Below the pieces are notes generated by a model. It was not told where the DNA came from. It saw nothing but the letters and a program-made list of their open reading frames with translations, and searched no databases. This document shows, piece after piece, positions 9,971-17,811 of a stretch of 64,000 nt of DNA. A program made the translations under genes and the position numbers. This DNA comes from Azospirillum sp. TSA2s (GTDB taxonomy: Bacteria > Pseudomonadota > Alphaproteobacteria > Azospirillales > Azospirillaceae), in assembly GCF_004923315.1 (NCBI RefSeq), contig NZ_CP039650.1:2195501-2259500 (forward strand), given 5' to 3'. Numbering within the stretch: the first letter of the stretch is position 1; every line of letters begins with the position of its first letter.

Positions 9971-11274
9971 TGCCGAACGCCCAGCAAGCCCCCCTGAAAA
10001 TCGCCGTCGCCGGCCTTGGTACGGTCGGCGCCGGTGTCCTGAAGCTGCTGGACACCCAAGCCTCGCTGATCGAACAGCGCTGCGGCCGCCGGATCGAGGT
10101 GGTCGCGGTCAGCGCGCGCTCCAAGGGCAAGGACCGCGGTGTCGACCTGTCGCGCGTGCAGTGGTTCGACGATCCGGTCGCGATGGCCGCGCAATCCGGC
10201 GCCGATCTGGTGGTGGAGCTGATCGGCGGGTCGGAAGGCCCGGCGCGCGACACCGTCGCCACGGCGCTGGAGACCGGCAAGCATGTGGTCACCGCCAACA
10301 AGGCGCTGCTGGCCGTCCACGGCACCGAGATCGCCCAGAAGGCCGAGTCCCGCGGCCTGACCGTCGCCTTCGAGGCGGCGGTGGCCGGCGGCATCCCGAT
10401 CATCAAGGGGCTGCGCGAGGGTCTGGCCGCCAATTCCGTGTCGGAAATCCACGGCATCCTGAACGGCACCTGCAACTACATCCTGACGGAGATGCGGACC
10501 ACCGGCCGCGACTTCGCCGATGTGCTGGCCGATGCCCAAGCACTCGGCTATGCCGAGGCCGATCCCAGCTTCGACATCGACGGCGTCGATGCCGCGCACA
10601 AGCTGGCGATCCTGGCCTCCGTCGCCTTCGGCACGCCGGTCGATTTCCCGTCGGTCTATATCGAGGGCATCCGGCAGGTCTCGGCGGTCGATTTCGACTA
10701 TGCCGACCAGTTGGGCTTCCGCATCAAGCTGCTGGGCATCGCCCGGCGCACCGACACCGGCGTCGAGCAGCGCGTCCATCCCTGCATGGTGCCGAAGAAC
10801 GCGCCGATCGCGTCGGTCGACGGCGTCTTCAACGCCGTGGTGGCCCAGGCCGATTTCGCCGACCGCGTGCTGTTCGTCGGCCGCGGCGCCGGTGCCGGCC
10901 CGACCGCGTCGGCGGTGGTCGCCGACCTGATCGACATCGCCCGCGGGCGGTCTACCCCCACCTTCGGCGTTCCGGCCGATCGGCTGGGCGCGGCAACCCC
11001 GTCGCCGATGGAATCGCGCCGCGGGTCGTACTACGTCCGCCTGATGGTCGTGGACCGTCCCGGTGTGATAGCGGATATCGCAGCGGCGATGCGCGACCAG
11101 AACGTCTCCATGGAGCAGTTCCTGCAGCGCGGCCGTTCGCCGGACGAAGGCGTTCCGGTGGTTCTCACCACCCATGACACCGACGAGGCGGCCATGCAGC
11201 GCGCGCTTGCGACCATCGCGGCCAGCGACAACGTGCTGGAGCCGCCGCGAATGATCCGGATTGAACAGTTCTGA
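9970..11274 (+). CDS. hom: Homoserine dehydrogenase
   Basis: 434 residues. It reduces aspartate semialdehyde to homoserine, the branch point to threonine and methionine. An N-terminal Rossmann fold (IAVAGLGTVGAGVLKLL) is followed by TANKALLA, the catalytic/substrate region GILNGTCNYILTEM and QALGYAEADPSFDIDGVDAAHK, and a C-terminal ACT domain (YYVRLMVVDRPGVIADIAAAM), which in this family confers feedback inhibition by threonine. No aspartokinase fusion. Translationally coupled to alaC upstream. Confidence 0.97.
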
Positions 11275-11367
11275 GCCCTTTCCCGAACAGGACAGTCCTG
11301 ACCTGCCCCGTTTCCCACAATAACCAAATTCAGCCTGATACGACCGAAGAGTCGGGGGGAGCACACG

Positions 11368-12369
11368 ATGTCTACGCCGTCTACGCATGTCGATCTGTCC
11401 CATATGGACCGCAACCTCGCGCTGGAGGCCGTCCGCGTGACCGAGGCCGCCGCGCTGTCGGCCTCGCTGCTGATGGGCCGTGGCGACGAGAAGCTGGCCG
11501 ACCAGGCCGCGGTCGACGCCATGCGCCAGGCTCTCAACACGCTCTACATCGACGGCACCGTCGTCATCGGCGAGGGTGAGCGCGACGAAGCCCCGATGCT
11601 CTACATCGGCGAGAAGGTCGGTGCCGGCATCGGTTCCGGTCCGAAGGTCGACATTGCGCTCGACCCGCTGGAAGGCACCACCATCTGCGCCACCGGCGGC
11701 CCGAACTCGCTGGCCGTGATCGCCATGGCGGAGGAGGGCGGCTTCCTGAACGCCCCCGACGTCTACATGGACAAGATCGCCGTCGGCGCCGGCCTGCCGG
11801 ACAACATCGTCGATCTGGACGAGACCCCGGCCAACAACCTGAAGGCGCTCGCCGCCGCCAAGGGCACCGAGGTGCAGGAGCTGCTGGTCTGCATCCTGAA
11901 CCGTCCGCGCCATGCCGAGCTGATCGCCCGCGTCCGTGAAGCCGGCGCCCGCATCATGCTGATCAACGACGGCGACGTGTCGGGTGTCATCGCTACCAGC
12001 CAGGCCGGCACCGGCGTCGACATGTATGTCGGCTCCGGCGGTGCGCCGGAAGGCGTGCTGGCTGCCGCGGCCCTGCGCTGCATCGGCGGTCAGTTCCAGG
12101 GCCGTCTGCTGTTCCGCAACGACGACGAGAAGGCCCGCGCCGCCAAATGGGGCGTCACCGACCTCGACAAGAAGTACAGCCTGCATGAGCTGGCGCGCGG
12201 CAACGTCATGTTCGCCGCCACCGGCGTGACCGATGGCGCCATGCTGAAGGGCGTCCGCCGCTTCCCGGGCGGCGCCTACACCCACTCGGTCATCATGCGC
12301 TCCAAGTCGGGCACCGTCCGCTACATCGAGGCGCACCACAACCTGTCGCGCAAGCCGAGCGTGAAGTAA
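11368..12369 (+). CDS. glpX: Class II fructose-1,6-bisphosphatase
   Basis: 333 residues, full length. Metal- and substrate-binding motifs of the GlpX family are present: VVIGEGERDEAPMLYIGE, IALDPLEGTTICATGG and SGGAPEGVLAAAALRC. The enzyme hydrolyses fructose-1,6-bisphosphate in gluconeogenesis and, where present, the Calvin cycle. In several alphaproteobacteria glpX follows hom, as here, with a 93-bp gap and its own strong ribosome site (GGGGGGAG). A strong intrinsic terminator follows the stop. Confidence 0.97.
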   Translation: MSTPSTHVDLSHMDRNLALEAVRVTEAAALSASLLMGRGDEKLADQAAVDAMRQALNTLYIDGTVVIGEGERDEAPMLYIGEKVGAGIGSGPKVDIALDPLEGTTICATGGPNSLAVIAMAEEGGFLNAPDVYMDKIAVGAGLPDNIVDLDETPANNLKALAAAKGTEVQELLVCILNRPRHAELIARVREAGARIMLINDGDVSGVIATSQAGTGVDMYVGSGGAPEGVLAAAALRCIGGQFQGRLLFRNDDEKARAAKWGVTDLDKKYSLHELARGNVMFAATGVTDGAMLKGVRRFPGGAYTHSVIMRSKSGTVRYIEAHHNLSRKPSVK

Positions 12370-12402
12370 GCGGACCGGCGGCCAAGCCACTGTTCCGAAA
12401 GG

Positions 12403-12433
12403 CGCGCGGGGGGAGACCCCCGCGCGTTTTTTT
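12403..12433 (+). terminator. Intrinsic terminator of glpX
   Basis: Perfect 10-bp GC stem (CGCGCGGGGG at 12403-12412 paired with CCCCCGCGCG at 12417-12426), a GAGA loop and seven T residues. Confidence 0.95.
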
Positions 12434-12577
12434 ATGCCCGCGTTGATATGCCCACGAATGTTCTATCGAATTCCCGCAGGTCTGCCGACGCCGGGCCGCA
12501 GAGGGTCAACCATTGATTTCGCGGGTGCGAAAGGCAAAATAGGCTCATGTAATCAGCGCCAAACGCAGGAGATTAAC

Positions 12578-12790
12578 ATGGCCTACTCTTCGATGCAGTC
12601 TTCGTCCGGTGAATTGTTTGCCGCCGGAACAAAGGAAAACACCCTCTTTCAACGCGTCGTTCATTGGGTCCGCGAACGGATTGAACTTCACCGTGCGGAA
12701 GATGAGCTGAACCATATGTCCGATGCCGAACTGTCCGACATCGGACTGACCCGCGGCGAGATCCACATGGCGGTCCGCCGGGGGTTCTGA
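12578..12790 (+). CDS. DUF1127 small protein
   Basis: 70 residues, starting at an ATG preceded by AGGAG 6 bases upstream. The C-terminal half (WVRERIELHRAEDELNHM then SDAELSDIGLTRGEI) is the arginine-rich DUF1127 (YjiS-like) module. Small DUF1127 proteins in alphaproteobacteria have been linked to RNA-binding and phosphate/carbon metabolism; nothing in this sequence specifies which role it has. It is monocistronic, flanked by hairpins on both sides. Confidence 0.88.
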   Translation: MAYSSMQSSSGELFAAGTKENTLFQRVVHWVRERIELHRAEDELNHMSDAELSDIGLTRGEIHMAVRRGF

Positions 12791-12858
12791 GGGCCGGTCT
12801 CTCGAAAGGTTTGCCCACGACGCTTGGCGCAGGACCGCTTATCGAGTCCCGAATGCGG

Positions 12859-12885
12859 AAAGCCCCGGAAAAATGCCGGGGCTTT
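12859..12885 (+). terminator. Probable terminator after the DUF1127 gene
   Basis: 10-bp perfect stem AAAGCCCCGG / CCGGGGCTTT with a 7-base loop. The T-run is short, being part of the stem, so it may act in both directions. Confidence 0.7.
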
Positions 12886-13073
12886 CGCATATGAACCACC
12901 ATTAACCTTTTCTTCATGGACCCTGCCCATGCGGCACATATGCCTGGGAGGGGTTGCGCGCTGCAGCATGATTATGGTTAATGCAGTTTAACATTATCCC
13001 CGGTTCTGTTCGAAAATGGAAACGGGGCGCCTTCGGGAACCCCATCATCCTCCGTGAGAGCCGTGGTCGAAGC

Positions 13074-14285
13074 ATGAGTCTCATTCATCGCCTTCAGTCG
13101 CTGGAAGCGGAGCGCGATGCCGCCCGGGAGGAAGCCGAGCGCGCGAATCTCGCGAAATCGAAGTTCCTCGCCGCCGCCAGCCACGATCTCCGCCAGCCGC
13201 TCCAGGCCCTGTTCTTCCTGTCCGCCGCACTCGCCCGCCATGTCGGCGACCACAACGGTCGCGATCTGCTGTCCCGGCTCGACCAGGGGCTGGACACCAT
13301 GAAGGGCCTGCTCGACGGGCTGCTGGAGGTGTCGCGGCTGGAAGCGGGCGTGGTGACGCCGGTGCTGGACACTTTCGAGATCGGCGAGATCACCGATGCG
13401 CTCGACGCCGCCTATGGCGAGCAGGCGACCGCCAAGGGGCTGGTCTGGCGGGTGGAGAGCTGCGAGGCGGTCCTGCGCAGCGACCGCGGCCTGCTGATGC
13501 AACTGCTGCGCAATCTGGTCGACAACGCTCTGCGCTACACCGAGGCCGGCGCGATCCGCATCCGCTGCCGCATCGACGCCGCGCCGGGCGGCGACCGGCT
13601 GGCGATCGAGGTCCAGGACACCGGCATCGGCATCCCGCCCGAACATCTCGACCGCATCTTCGACGAGTTCCATCAGGTCAGCAATCCGGAGCGCGACCGG
13701 CTGCGCGGGCTGGGGCTGGGGCTCGCCATCGTGCGGCGGCTGTCGCAACTGCTCGACCATCCTGTCGAGGTCCGGTCGGTGCACGGTCAGGGATCGGCCT
13801 TCCGTGTCCTGGTGCCGCTGGCTCCGGCCCGTTTCCTGGCCGGGCGGCCGGGTGGTCCGGAACGGCCGCCGGCCATCGACCGGCCGCGGCTGGCGGTTCT
13901 GGTCGATGACGACGCGGTGGTGCTGCTGGGCTTGCAGTCGGTGCTGACCGAATGGGGCTTCCGCGTCGTCGCCGCGGACAGCGCCGACCGGGCGATGGAC
14001 CGGCTGGAGTCGCTGGGGCGCGTGCCGGACATCGTCATCGCCGATTACCGTCTGCGCGAAGGGCGTGTCGGCACCGAGGTGATCCGCCGCGTGCGCGCAC
14101 ATTATGGGGCCGAGGTTCCCGCTCTGATTCTGACCGGCGAGACAGGCGCCGATACCCTGGCCGATGCCTCCGCCCACGGCGTCGCCGTCCTGCACAAGCC
14201 GGTGACTCCGCGCCAGCTCCAGGCCGAGGTCGACCGCCAGCTGCGGATCAAGCGCGGCAGTGGCTTGACCGAAGCGGCGCAGTAA
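13074..14285 (+). CDS. Hybrid histidine kinase (HisKA-HATPase-REC), soluble
   Basis: About 403 residues with no transmembrane segment. A short coiled coil leads into the HisKA box (KSKFLAAASHDLRQPLQALF, His about 41). HATPase motifs follow: N box LRNLVDNALRYTE, G1 DTGIGIPPEHLDRIFDEF, G2 GLGLGLAIVRRL. The C-terminal receiver has VLVDDD, the phospho-acceptor IVIADYRL and the Lys in VLHKPVT. The SHDLRQPLQ variant of the H box is shared with soluble two-component kinases that often act with NarL-type regulators. An upstream in-frame ATG at 12981 would add 31 unstructured residues without a ribosome site. The input signal is unknown. Confidence 0.88.
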   Translation: MSLIHRLQSLEAERDAAREEAERANLAKSKFLAAASHDLRQPLQALFFLSAALARHVGDHNGRDLLSRLDQGLDTMKGLLDGLLEVSRLEAGVVTPVLDTFEIGEITDALDAAYGEQATAKGLVWRVESCEAVLRSDRGLLMQLLRNLVDNALRYTEAGAIRIRCRIDAAPGGDRLAIEVQDTGIGIPPEHLDRIFDEFHQVSNPERDRLRGLGLGLAIVRRLSQLLDHPVEVRSVHGQGSAFRVLVPLAPARFLAGRPGGPERPPAIDRPRLAVLVDDDAVVLLGLQSVLTEWGFRVVAADSADRAMDRLESLGRVPDIVIADYRLREGRVGTEVIRRVRAHYGAEVPALILTGETGADTLADASAHGVAVLHKPVTPRQLQAEVDRQLRIKRGSGLTEAAQ

Positions 14286-14319
14286 GCCGCATCGCCGGGC
14301 CGATCGCCGCTTTTCTCCT

Positions 14320-14637
14320 TTAAATCAGCGCGCCTTGCCGAACATCGTCCTGCTGCTCCCCGACCGAGGCGGCGTCGCCGTGGCCATGGCCGTCGAGCGC
14401 GGCGCGGCCGGTCTCGGTCAGGCGGCAGACCAGCCAGTCGGGCTTCAGCGGATTGTCGAACCAGCGCTCCGCCCAACCGGCCTTCAGGCAGGCCTCCACC
14501 GTCACCTTCTTCACCCGCTGGCCACGCTCGTCGAACAGCGGCAGCTTGCCGCCCGGCTGGTCCACTCCGCGGCGCAGCCACGCCCACTGGACGTCGGACG
14601 GGGTGCTGCGGGACGACGAACGGCGGGACTTGGCCAT
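14320..14637 (-). CDS. Hypothetical protein, possible winged-helix fold
   Basis: 105 residues, convergent with the hybrid kinase and divergent from cutA. The N-terminus is basic and serine-rich (MAKSRRSSSRSTPSD). The middle (TVEACLKAGWAERWFDN, then WLVCRLTETGRAAL) looks like the helix-plus-wing segment of MarR/PadR-like proteins, where 'LTETGRAAL' is a common wing sequence. The C-terminus is polar. The reading frame avoids stops and has normal codon bias. I do not recognise the family. Confidence 0.6.
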   Translation of the reverse strand: MAKSRRSSSRSTPSDVQWAWLRRGVDQPGGKLPLFDERGQRVKKVTVEACLKAGWAERWFDNPLKPDWLVCRLTETGRAALDGHGHGDAASVGEQQDDVRQGALI

Positions 14638-14766
14638 GGGACGGGCTGCTCTTGCGGATACGGGATCGGACAGGGGATTGCCGGCCCCCATGGGGGCTGT
14701 GGCAAAGTGCGGGCATCCTACGCGAAAGCGCGGCACAGGTGCATCGAAAAGGAGGGGGCTTTCCCC

Positions 14767-15123
14767 ATGCCGGAAACCAGCCCAGCGACCCGCCCGGAAA
14801 CCCGTAGCGACGATCTGGTCTTCGCCTACATCACCGCCGGTTCGAAGGAGGAGGCCCTGCGCATCGGCCGCAGTCTGGTGGAGGAGCGGCTGGCCGCCTG
14901 CGCCAACGTGCTGGACGGCATGACCTCCGTCTATCGCTGGAACGGCGCGGTGGAGCAGGCCGACGAGGCGGTGCTGATCGCCAAGACCCGATCCTCCCTG
15001 TTCGACCGCCTGACCGCCCGCGTGCGCGAGCTGCACAGCTACGACACCCCCTGCGTCGTCGAACTGGCGCTGGGGCGCGGCAACCCGGCCTATCTGGACT
15101 GGCTGCGGGCGGAGACGGCGTAA
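14767..15123 (+). CDS. cutA: Divalent-cation tolerance protein CutA
   Basis: 118 residues, the usual size for this trimeric, ferredoxin-like-fold protein. Conserved stretches are present: VEERLAACANVLDGMTSVYRW, then EAVLIAKTRSSLFDRL, then HSYDTPCVVELALGRGNPAYLDWL. CutA is linked to copper tolerance and resembles PII-type signalling trimers; its molecular role is unsettled. The first ~14 residues are extra and unconserved. It sits upstream of moeA, whose start is 109 bp away. Confidence 0.95.
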   Translation: MPETSPATRPETRSDDLVFAYITAGSKEEALRIGRSLVEERLAACANVLDGMTSVYRWNGAVEQADEAVLIAKTRSSLFDRLTARVRELHSYDTPCVVELALGRGNPAYLDWLRAETA

Positions 15124-15155
15124 AGGCTGAATTGCCGCCATGCCCAAACAGAGCC

Positions 15156-15169
15156 TTGACGTCGATCAA
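15156..15169 (+). promoter_or_regulatory. FNR/FixK-like box upstream of moeA
   Basis: TTGAC-GTCG-ATCAA matches the FNR/FixK consensus TTGAT-N4-ATCAA at 9 of 10 defined positions. It ends 63 bp before the moeA start and lies just after the cutA stop. Oxygen control of a molybdenum-cofactor gene would fit with nitrate respiration. Confidence 0.55.
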
Positions 15170-15232
15170 AGTCGTGGGCTGCAGTTGGCGATAGGAAAGG
15201 CGCCGCCACACCTTATCAAGGACACCGAGACC

Positions 15233-16471
15233 ATGGACGATTGCTCCGCACACGGCCCCATTCCCCTGTCGCTGGACGAGGCGGTCGCCCGCGTCGCGCA
15301 GGGCTATGGCGCGGTGACCGGGACGGAGGAGGTGCCGCTGCGTCAGGCGCTCGGCCGCGTGCTGGCGGAGGAGGTGGTGGCCCCGGTCAATGTGCCGCCG
15401 GCCGACGTCTCCGCCATGGACGGCTGGGCCTTCGCCGCCGCGGCGGGGGAGGGGTTCCGGCGGCTGGACATCGTCGGGCGCGTGCCGGCCGGATCGACGT
15501 TCGACGGCATCGTTGGGGCAGGGCAGGCGGTGCGCATCTTCACCGGCGCACCGGTTCCCACCGGGGTCGACACCGTGGCGATGCAGGAGGATTGCCGGAC
15601 CGACAGCGACGCCGTGCTGGTCCCGGCCTCGCTGAAGCGCGGCTCCAACGTGCGTCTGTCCGGGGAGGACATGACCGCCGGCGCGGTGGTTCTGCATCCC
15701 GGCCAGCGCCTGCGCGCACAGGAGGTCGGGCTCGCCGCCGCGGTCGGCCGCTCCAGCCTGATCGTGCGCAAGCGATTGACCGTTGTGCTGTTCTCCACCG
15801 GCGACGAGCTGCGGGAGCCGGGGACGCCGAAGCCCGACCACGCCATCTATGACGCCAACCGCTATACGCTGGCCGCCCAGCTCGACGCGCTGGGGGTGGA
15901 GGTGCGCGACCTCGGCATCCTGCCCGACCGGCCGGACGCCACCCGCGCCGCCCTGGCCGAGGCCGCCGGCACCGCCGATCTGATCGTCACCAGCGGCGGC
16001 GTTTCGGTCGGCGAGGAGGATCATGTCAAGGCGGCGGTCAACGCGCTGGGCTCGATCGATCTGTGGACGCTGGCGATCAAGCCGGGCAAGCCGCTGGCGC
16101 TCGGCCGGGTCGGCGACACGCCTTTCCTGGGGCTGCCCGGCAATCCGGTGTCGGCGATGGTGACCTTCCTGCTGGTCGGCCGGCCGCTGGTGCTGCGCCT
16201 GTCCGGGGCGACCGGCATCGCCACGCCGCGCAGCCTCGTTGTCGCCGACTTCACCTTCACCAAGAAGCCGGGCCGCCGCGAGTTCCTGCGCGCCCGGCTG
16301 GAGCGCGGCGCGGATGGCCGCCCGGTCGCCGTGAAGTTCCCCAGCAACAGCTCCGGCGTGCTGACCTCGATGGTGGAGGCCGACGGGCTGGTCGACATGC
16401 CGACGGAGGCCACCGCGGTGAATCCAGGCGATCTGGTCGATTTCCTGCCCTTCACCGGTCTGTTCGCGTGA
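15233..16471 (+). CDS. moeA: Molybdopterin molybdotransferase MoeA
   Basis: 412 residues from the ATG at 15233, chosen because AAGGA lies about 10 bases upstream and MoeA homology begins here (SLDEAVARVAQGYG). It inserts molybdate into adenylylated molybdopterin. Hallmarks: VPPADVSAMDGWAF, RIFTGAPVPTGVDTVAMQED, STGDEL (glycine-rich MoCF domain), TSGGVSVGEEDHV, and IKPGKPLALG...FLGLPGNPVSA. The C-terminal domain IV is complete. The stop overlaps the GTG of the following LysR gene. moaA-E genes are not in this window. Confidence 0.96.
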   Translation: MDDCSAHGPIPLSLDEAVARVAQGYGAVTGTEEVPLRQALGRVLAEEVVAPVNVPPADVSAMDGWAFAAAAGEGFRRLDIVGRVPAGSTFDGIVGAGQAVRIFTGAPVPTGVDTVAMQEDCRTDSDAVLVPASLKRGSNVRLSGEDMTAGAVVLHPGQRLRAQEVGLAAAVGRSSLIVRKRLTVVLFSTGDELREPGTPKPDHAIYDANRYTLAAQLDALGVEVRDLGILPDRPDATRAALAEAAGTADLIVTSGGVSVGEEDHVKAAVNALGSIDLWTLAIKPGKPLALGRVGDTPFLGLPGNPVSAMVTFLLVGRPLVLRLSGATGIATPRSLVVADFTFTKKPGRREFLRARLERGADGRPVAVKFPSNSSGVLTSMVEADGLVDMPTEATAVNPGDLVDFLPFTGLFA

Positions 16472-17376
16472 CGCTGGAGCAGCTGCGCATCTTCGCCACG
16501 GTGGCGGAGATGCTGCATTTCACCCGTGCCGCCGAGGTGCTGCACCTGTCGCAGCCGGCGGTCAGCGCCGCCATCGCCGCGCTGGAGGCGGAGCATGGCC
16601 TGCGCCTGTTCGACCGCATCGGCCGGCGGGTGGAGCTGACCGCCGCAGGACAACTGCTCCACGGTCAGGCCCGCGCCATCCTGGCGAAGGTGGAAGAGGC
16701 CGGGACCATGCTGGCCGAGCTGTCGGGACTGTCGCGCGGTGCGCTGCGGCTGGCGGCGAGCCAGACGGTCGGCAATCACTGGCTGCCGACGCGGCTGCTG
16801 CGCTTCGCCGCCGCTTACCCCGGCATCCGCGTCGACCTGTCCATCGGCAACACCGAGCAGGTGGCCGAGGCGGTGCGCGACGGCCGGGCCGAGCTGGGCA
16901 TCGCCGAGGGGGTGGTGACCGATTCGGCCCTGGTCAGCGAACCGGTCGAGGGCGACCGGCTGCGGCTGGTGGTGGGGGGCTCCCATCCCTGGGCCGGGCT
17001 TGGCCGGGTGGGGCGGGACGAACTGGCGGCCGGGCGCTGGATCCTGCGCGAACCCGGCTCCGGCACCCGCGCGCTGTTCGAATTGGCGGTGCGCGGCGTC
17101 GGTCTTGACCCCGCCGGGCTGGATGTCGCCATGACGTTGCCCGGCGGCGGGATGATCCGCGCGGCGCTGCTCGCCGGTGTGGGGGCGAGCGTGCTGTCCG
17201 ACCTGATGCTGACCGAGGATTTGGCGGCCGGACGGATCGTGGCGCTGGAAGGGCTGGAGCTGCCGGCCAGGCCTTTCCATTTGGTCCGCCACCGCGACCG
17301 CTACCGCAGCATCGCCGAACGGGCCTTCGTGCGCGTGGCGGTGGACGACATTCCCTCTCCCTCCCGGGGGCTATGA
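16468..17376 (+). CDS. LysR-family transcriptional regulator
   Basis: 302 residues. The start is the GTG at 16468, overlapping the moeA stop by 4 bases (GTGA), so it is translationally coupled. An N-terminal winged HTH (TLEQLRIFATVAEMLHFTRAAEVLHLSQPAVSAAI) is followed by a typical LysR effector domain resembling the CysB/CbbR-like branch (LRLAASQTVGNHWLPTRL). Coupling to moeA suggests a role in molybdate, nitrate or formate-linked metabolism, but the ligand and targets are unknown. Confidence 0.92.
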   Translation: MTLEQLRIFATVAEMLHFTRAAEVLHLSQPAVSAAIAALEAEHGLRLFDRIGRRVELTAAGQLLHGQARAILAKVEEAGTMLAELSGLSRGALRLAASQTVGNHWLPTRLLRFAAAYPGIRVDLSIGNTEQVAEAVRDGRAELGIAEGVVTDSALVSEPVEGDRLRLVVGGSHPWAGLGRVGRDELAAGRWILREPGSGTRALFELAVRGVGLDPAGLDVAMTLPGGGMIRAALLAGVGASVLSDLMLTEDLAAGRIVALEGLELPARPFHLVRHRDRYRSIAERAFVRVAVDDIPSPSRGL

Positions 17377-17430
17377 CGTTCACACATCTCAGCGTCACGT
17401 AAGACATTGGAATAAAGCAATTTTGTCGGT

Positions 17431-17515
17431 CGTCATTCCCGCGAAGGCGGGAATCCAGCCACATCCGCCGCTGATCTGCGGAGTTTCCTGGATCCCCGCC
17501 TTCGCGGGGATGACG
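17431..17515. repeat. 85-bp paired palindromic intergenic repeat (copy 3)
   Basis: Arms CGTCATTCCCGCGAAGGCGG...CCAG and CTGGATCCCCGCCTTCGCGG...ATGACG in opposite orientation, separated by a variable spacer that has its own small hairpin (TCCGCCGCTGATCTGCGGA). Exactly 85 bp. Confidence 0.88.
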
Positions 17516-17573
17516 CAAAGCTCCTTTTGTTCCAGACGCTTAGCAATACTTGGAATTGTGTGAATGCCATAGA

Positions 17574-17704
17574 CCCTGGGGAGAGGGTTAGGGTGAGGGG
17601 GACGCGCGACGCGGAACTTCAAGGATCGCGCACTCTCCCTTCCCCACCGACTCCACCCCACGCATCCCCCTCACCCCGACCCTCTCCCCGGGGGGGAGAG
17701 GGGG
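17574..17704. repeat. Inverted pair of CCCTCTCCCC-type repeats
   Basis: A left arm at about 17574-17602 (CCTGGGGAGAGGGTTAGGG, TGAGGGGG) is inverted at about 17669-17704 (CCCTCACCCCGACCCTC, TCCCCGGGG). Related short pieces occur at about 291-312 and 1797-1817. The 435-bp gap between the LysR gene and the macroglobulin gene is mostly this and the 85-bp repeat; no gene was seen in it. Confidence 0.65.
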
Positions 17705-17811
17705 ATCTGGCTGCCTATCGAGAAGTGGCATCGGCGGTTCGGCCTATCGCAACAGCCTGATTATCGGCGCTATAACCGGTTCGATTCGGTTTCCGGTTGT
17801 AAGGCGACAAG

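Noticed and set aside
16468..17376. Naming the LysR protein as a molybdate- or selenium-specific regulator
   Set aside because: Coupling to moeA is suggestive, but the effector domain shows no ligand-specific motif that I can recognise, so only the family is given.
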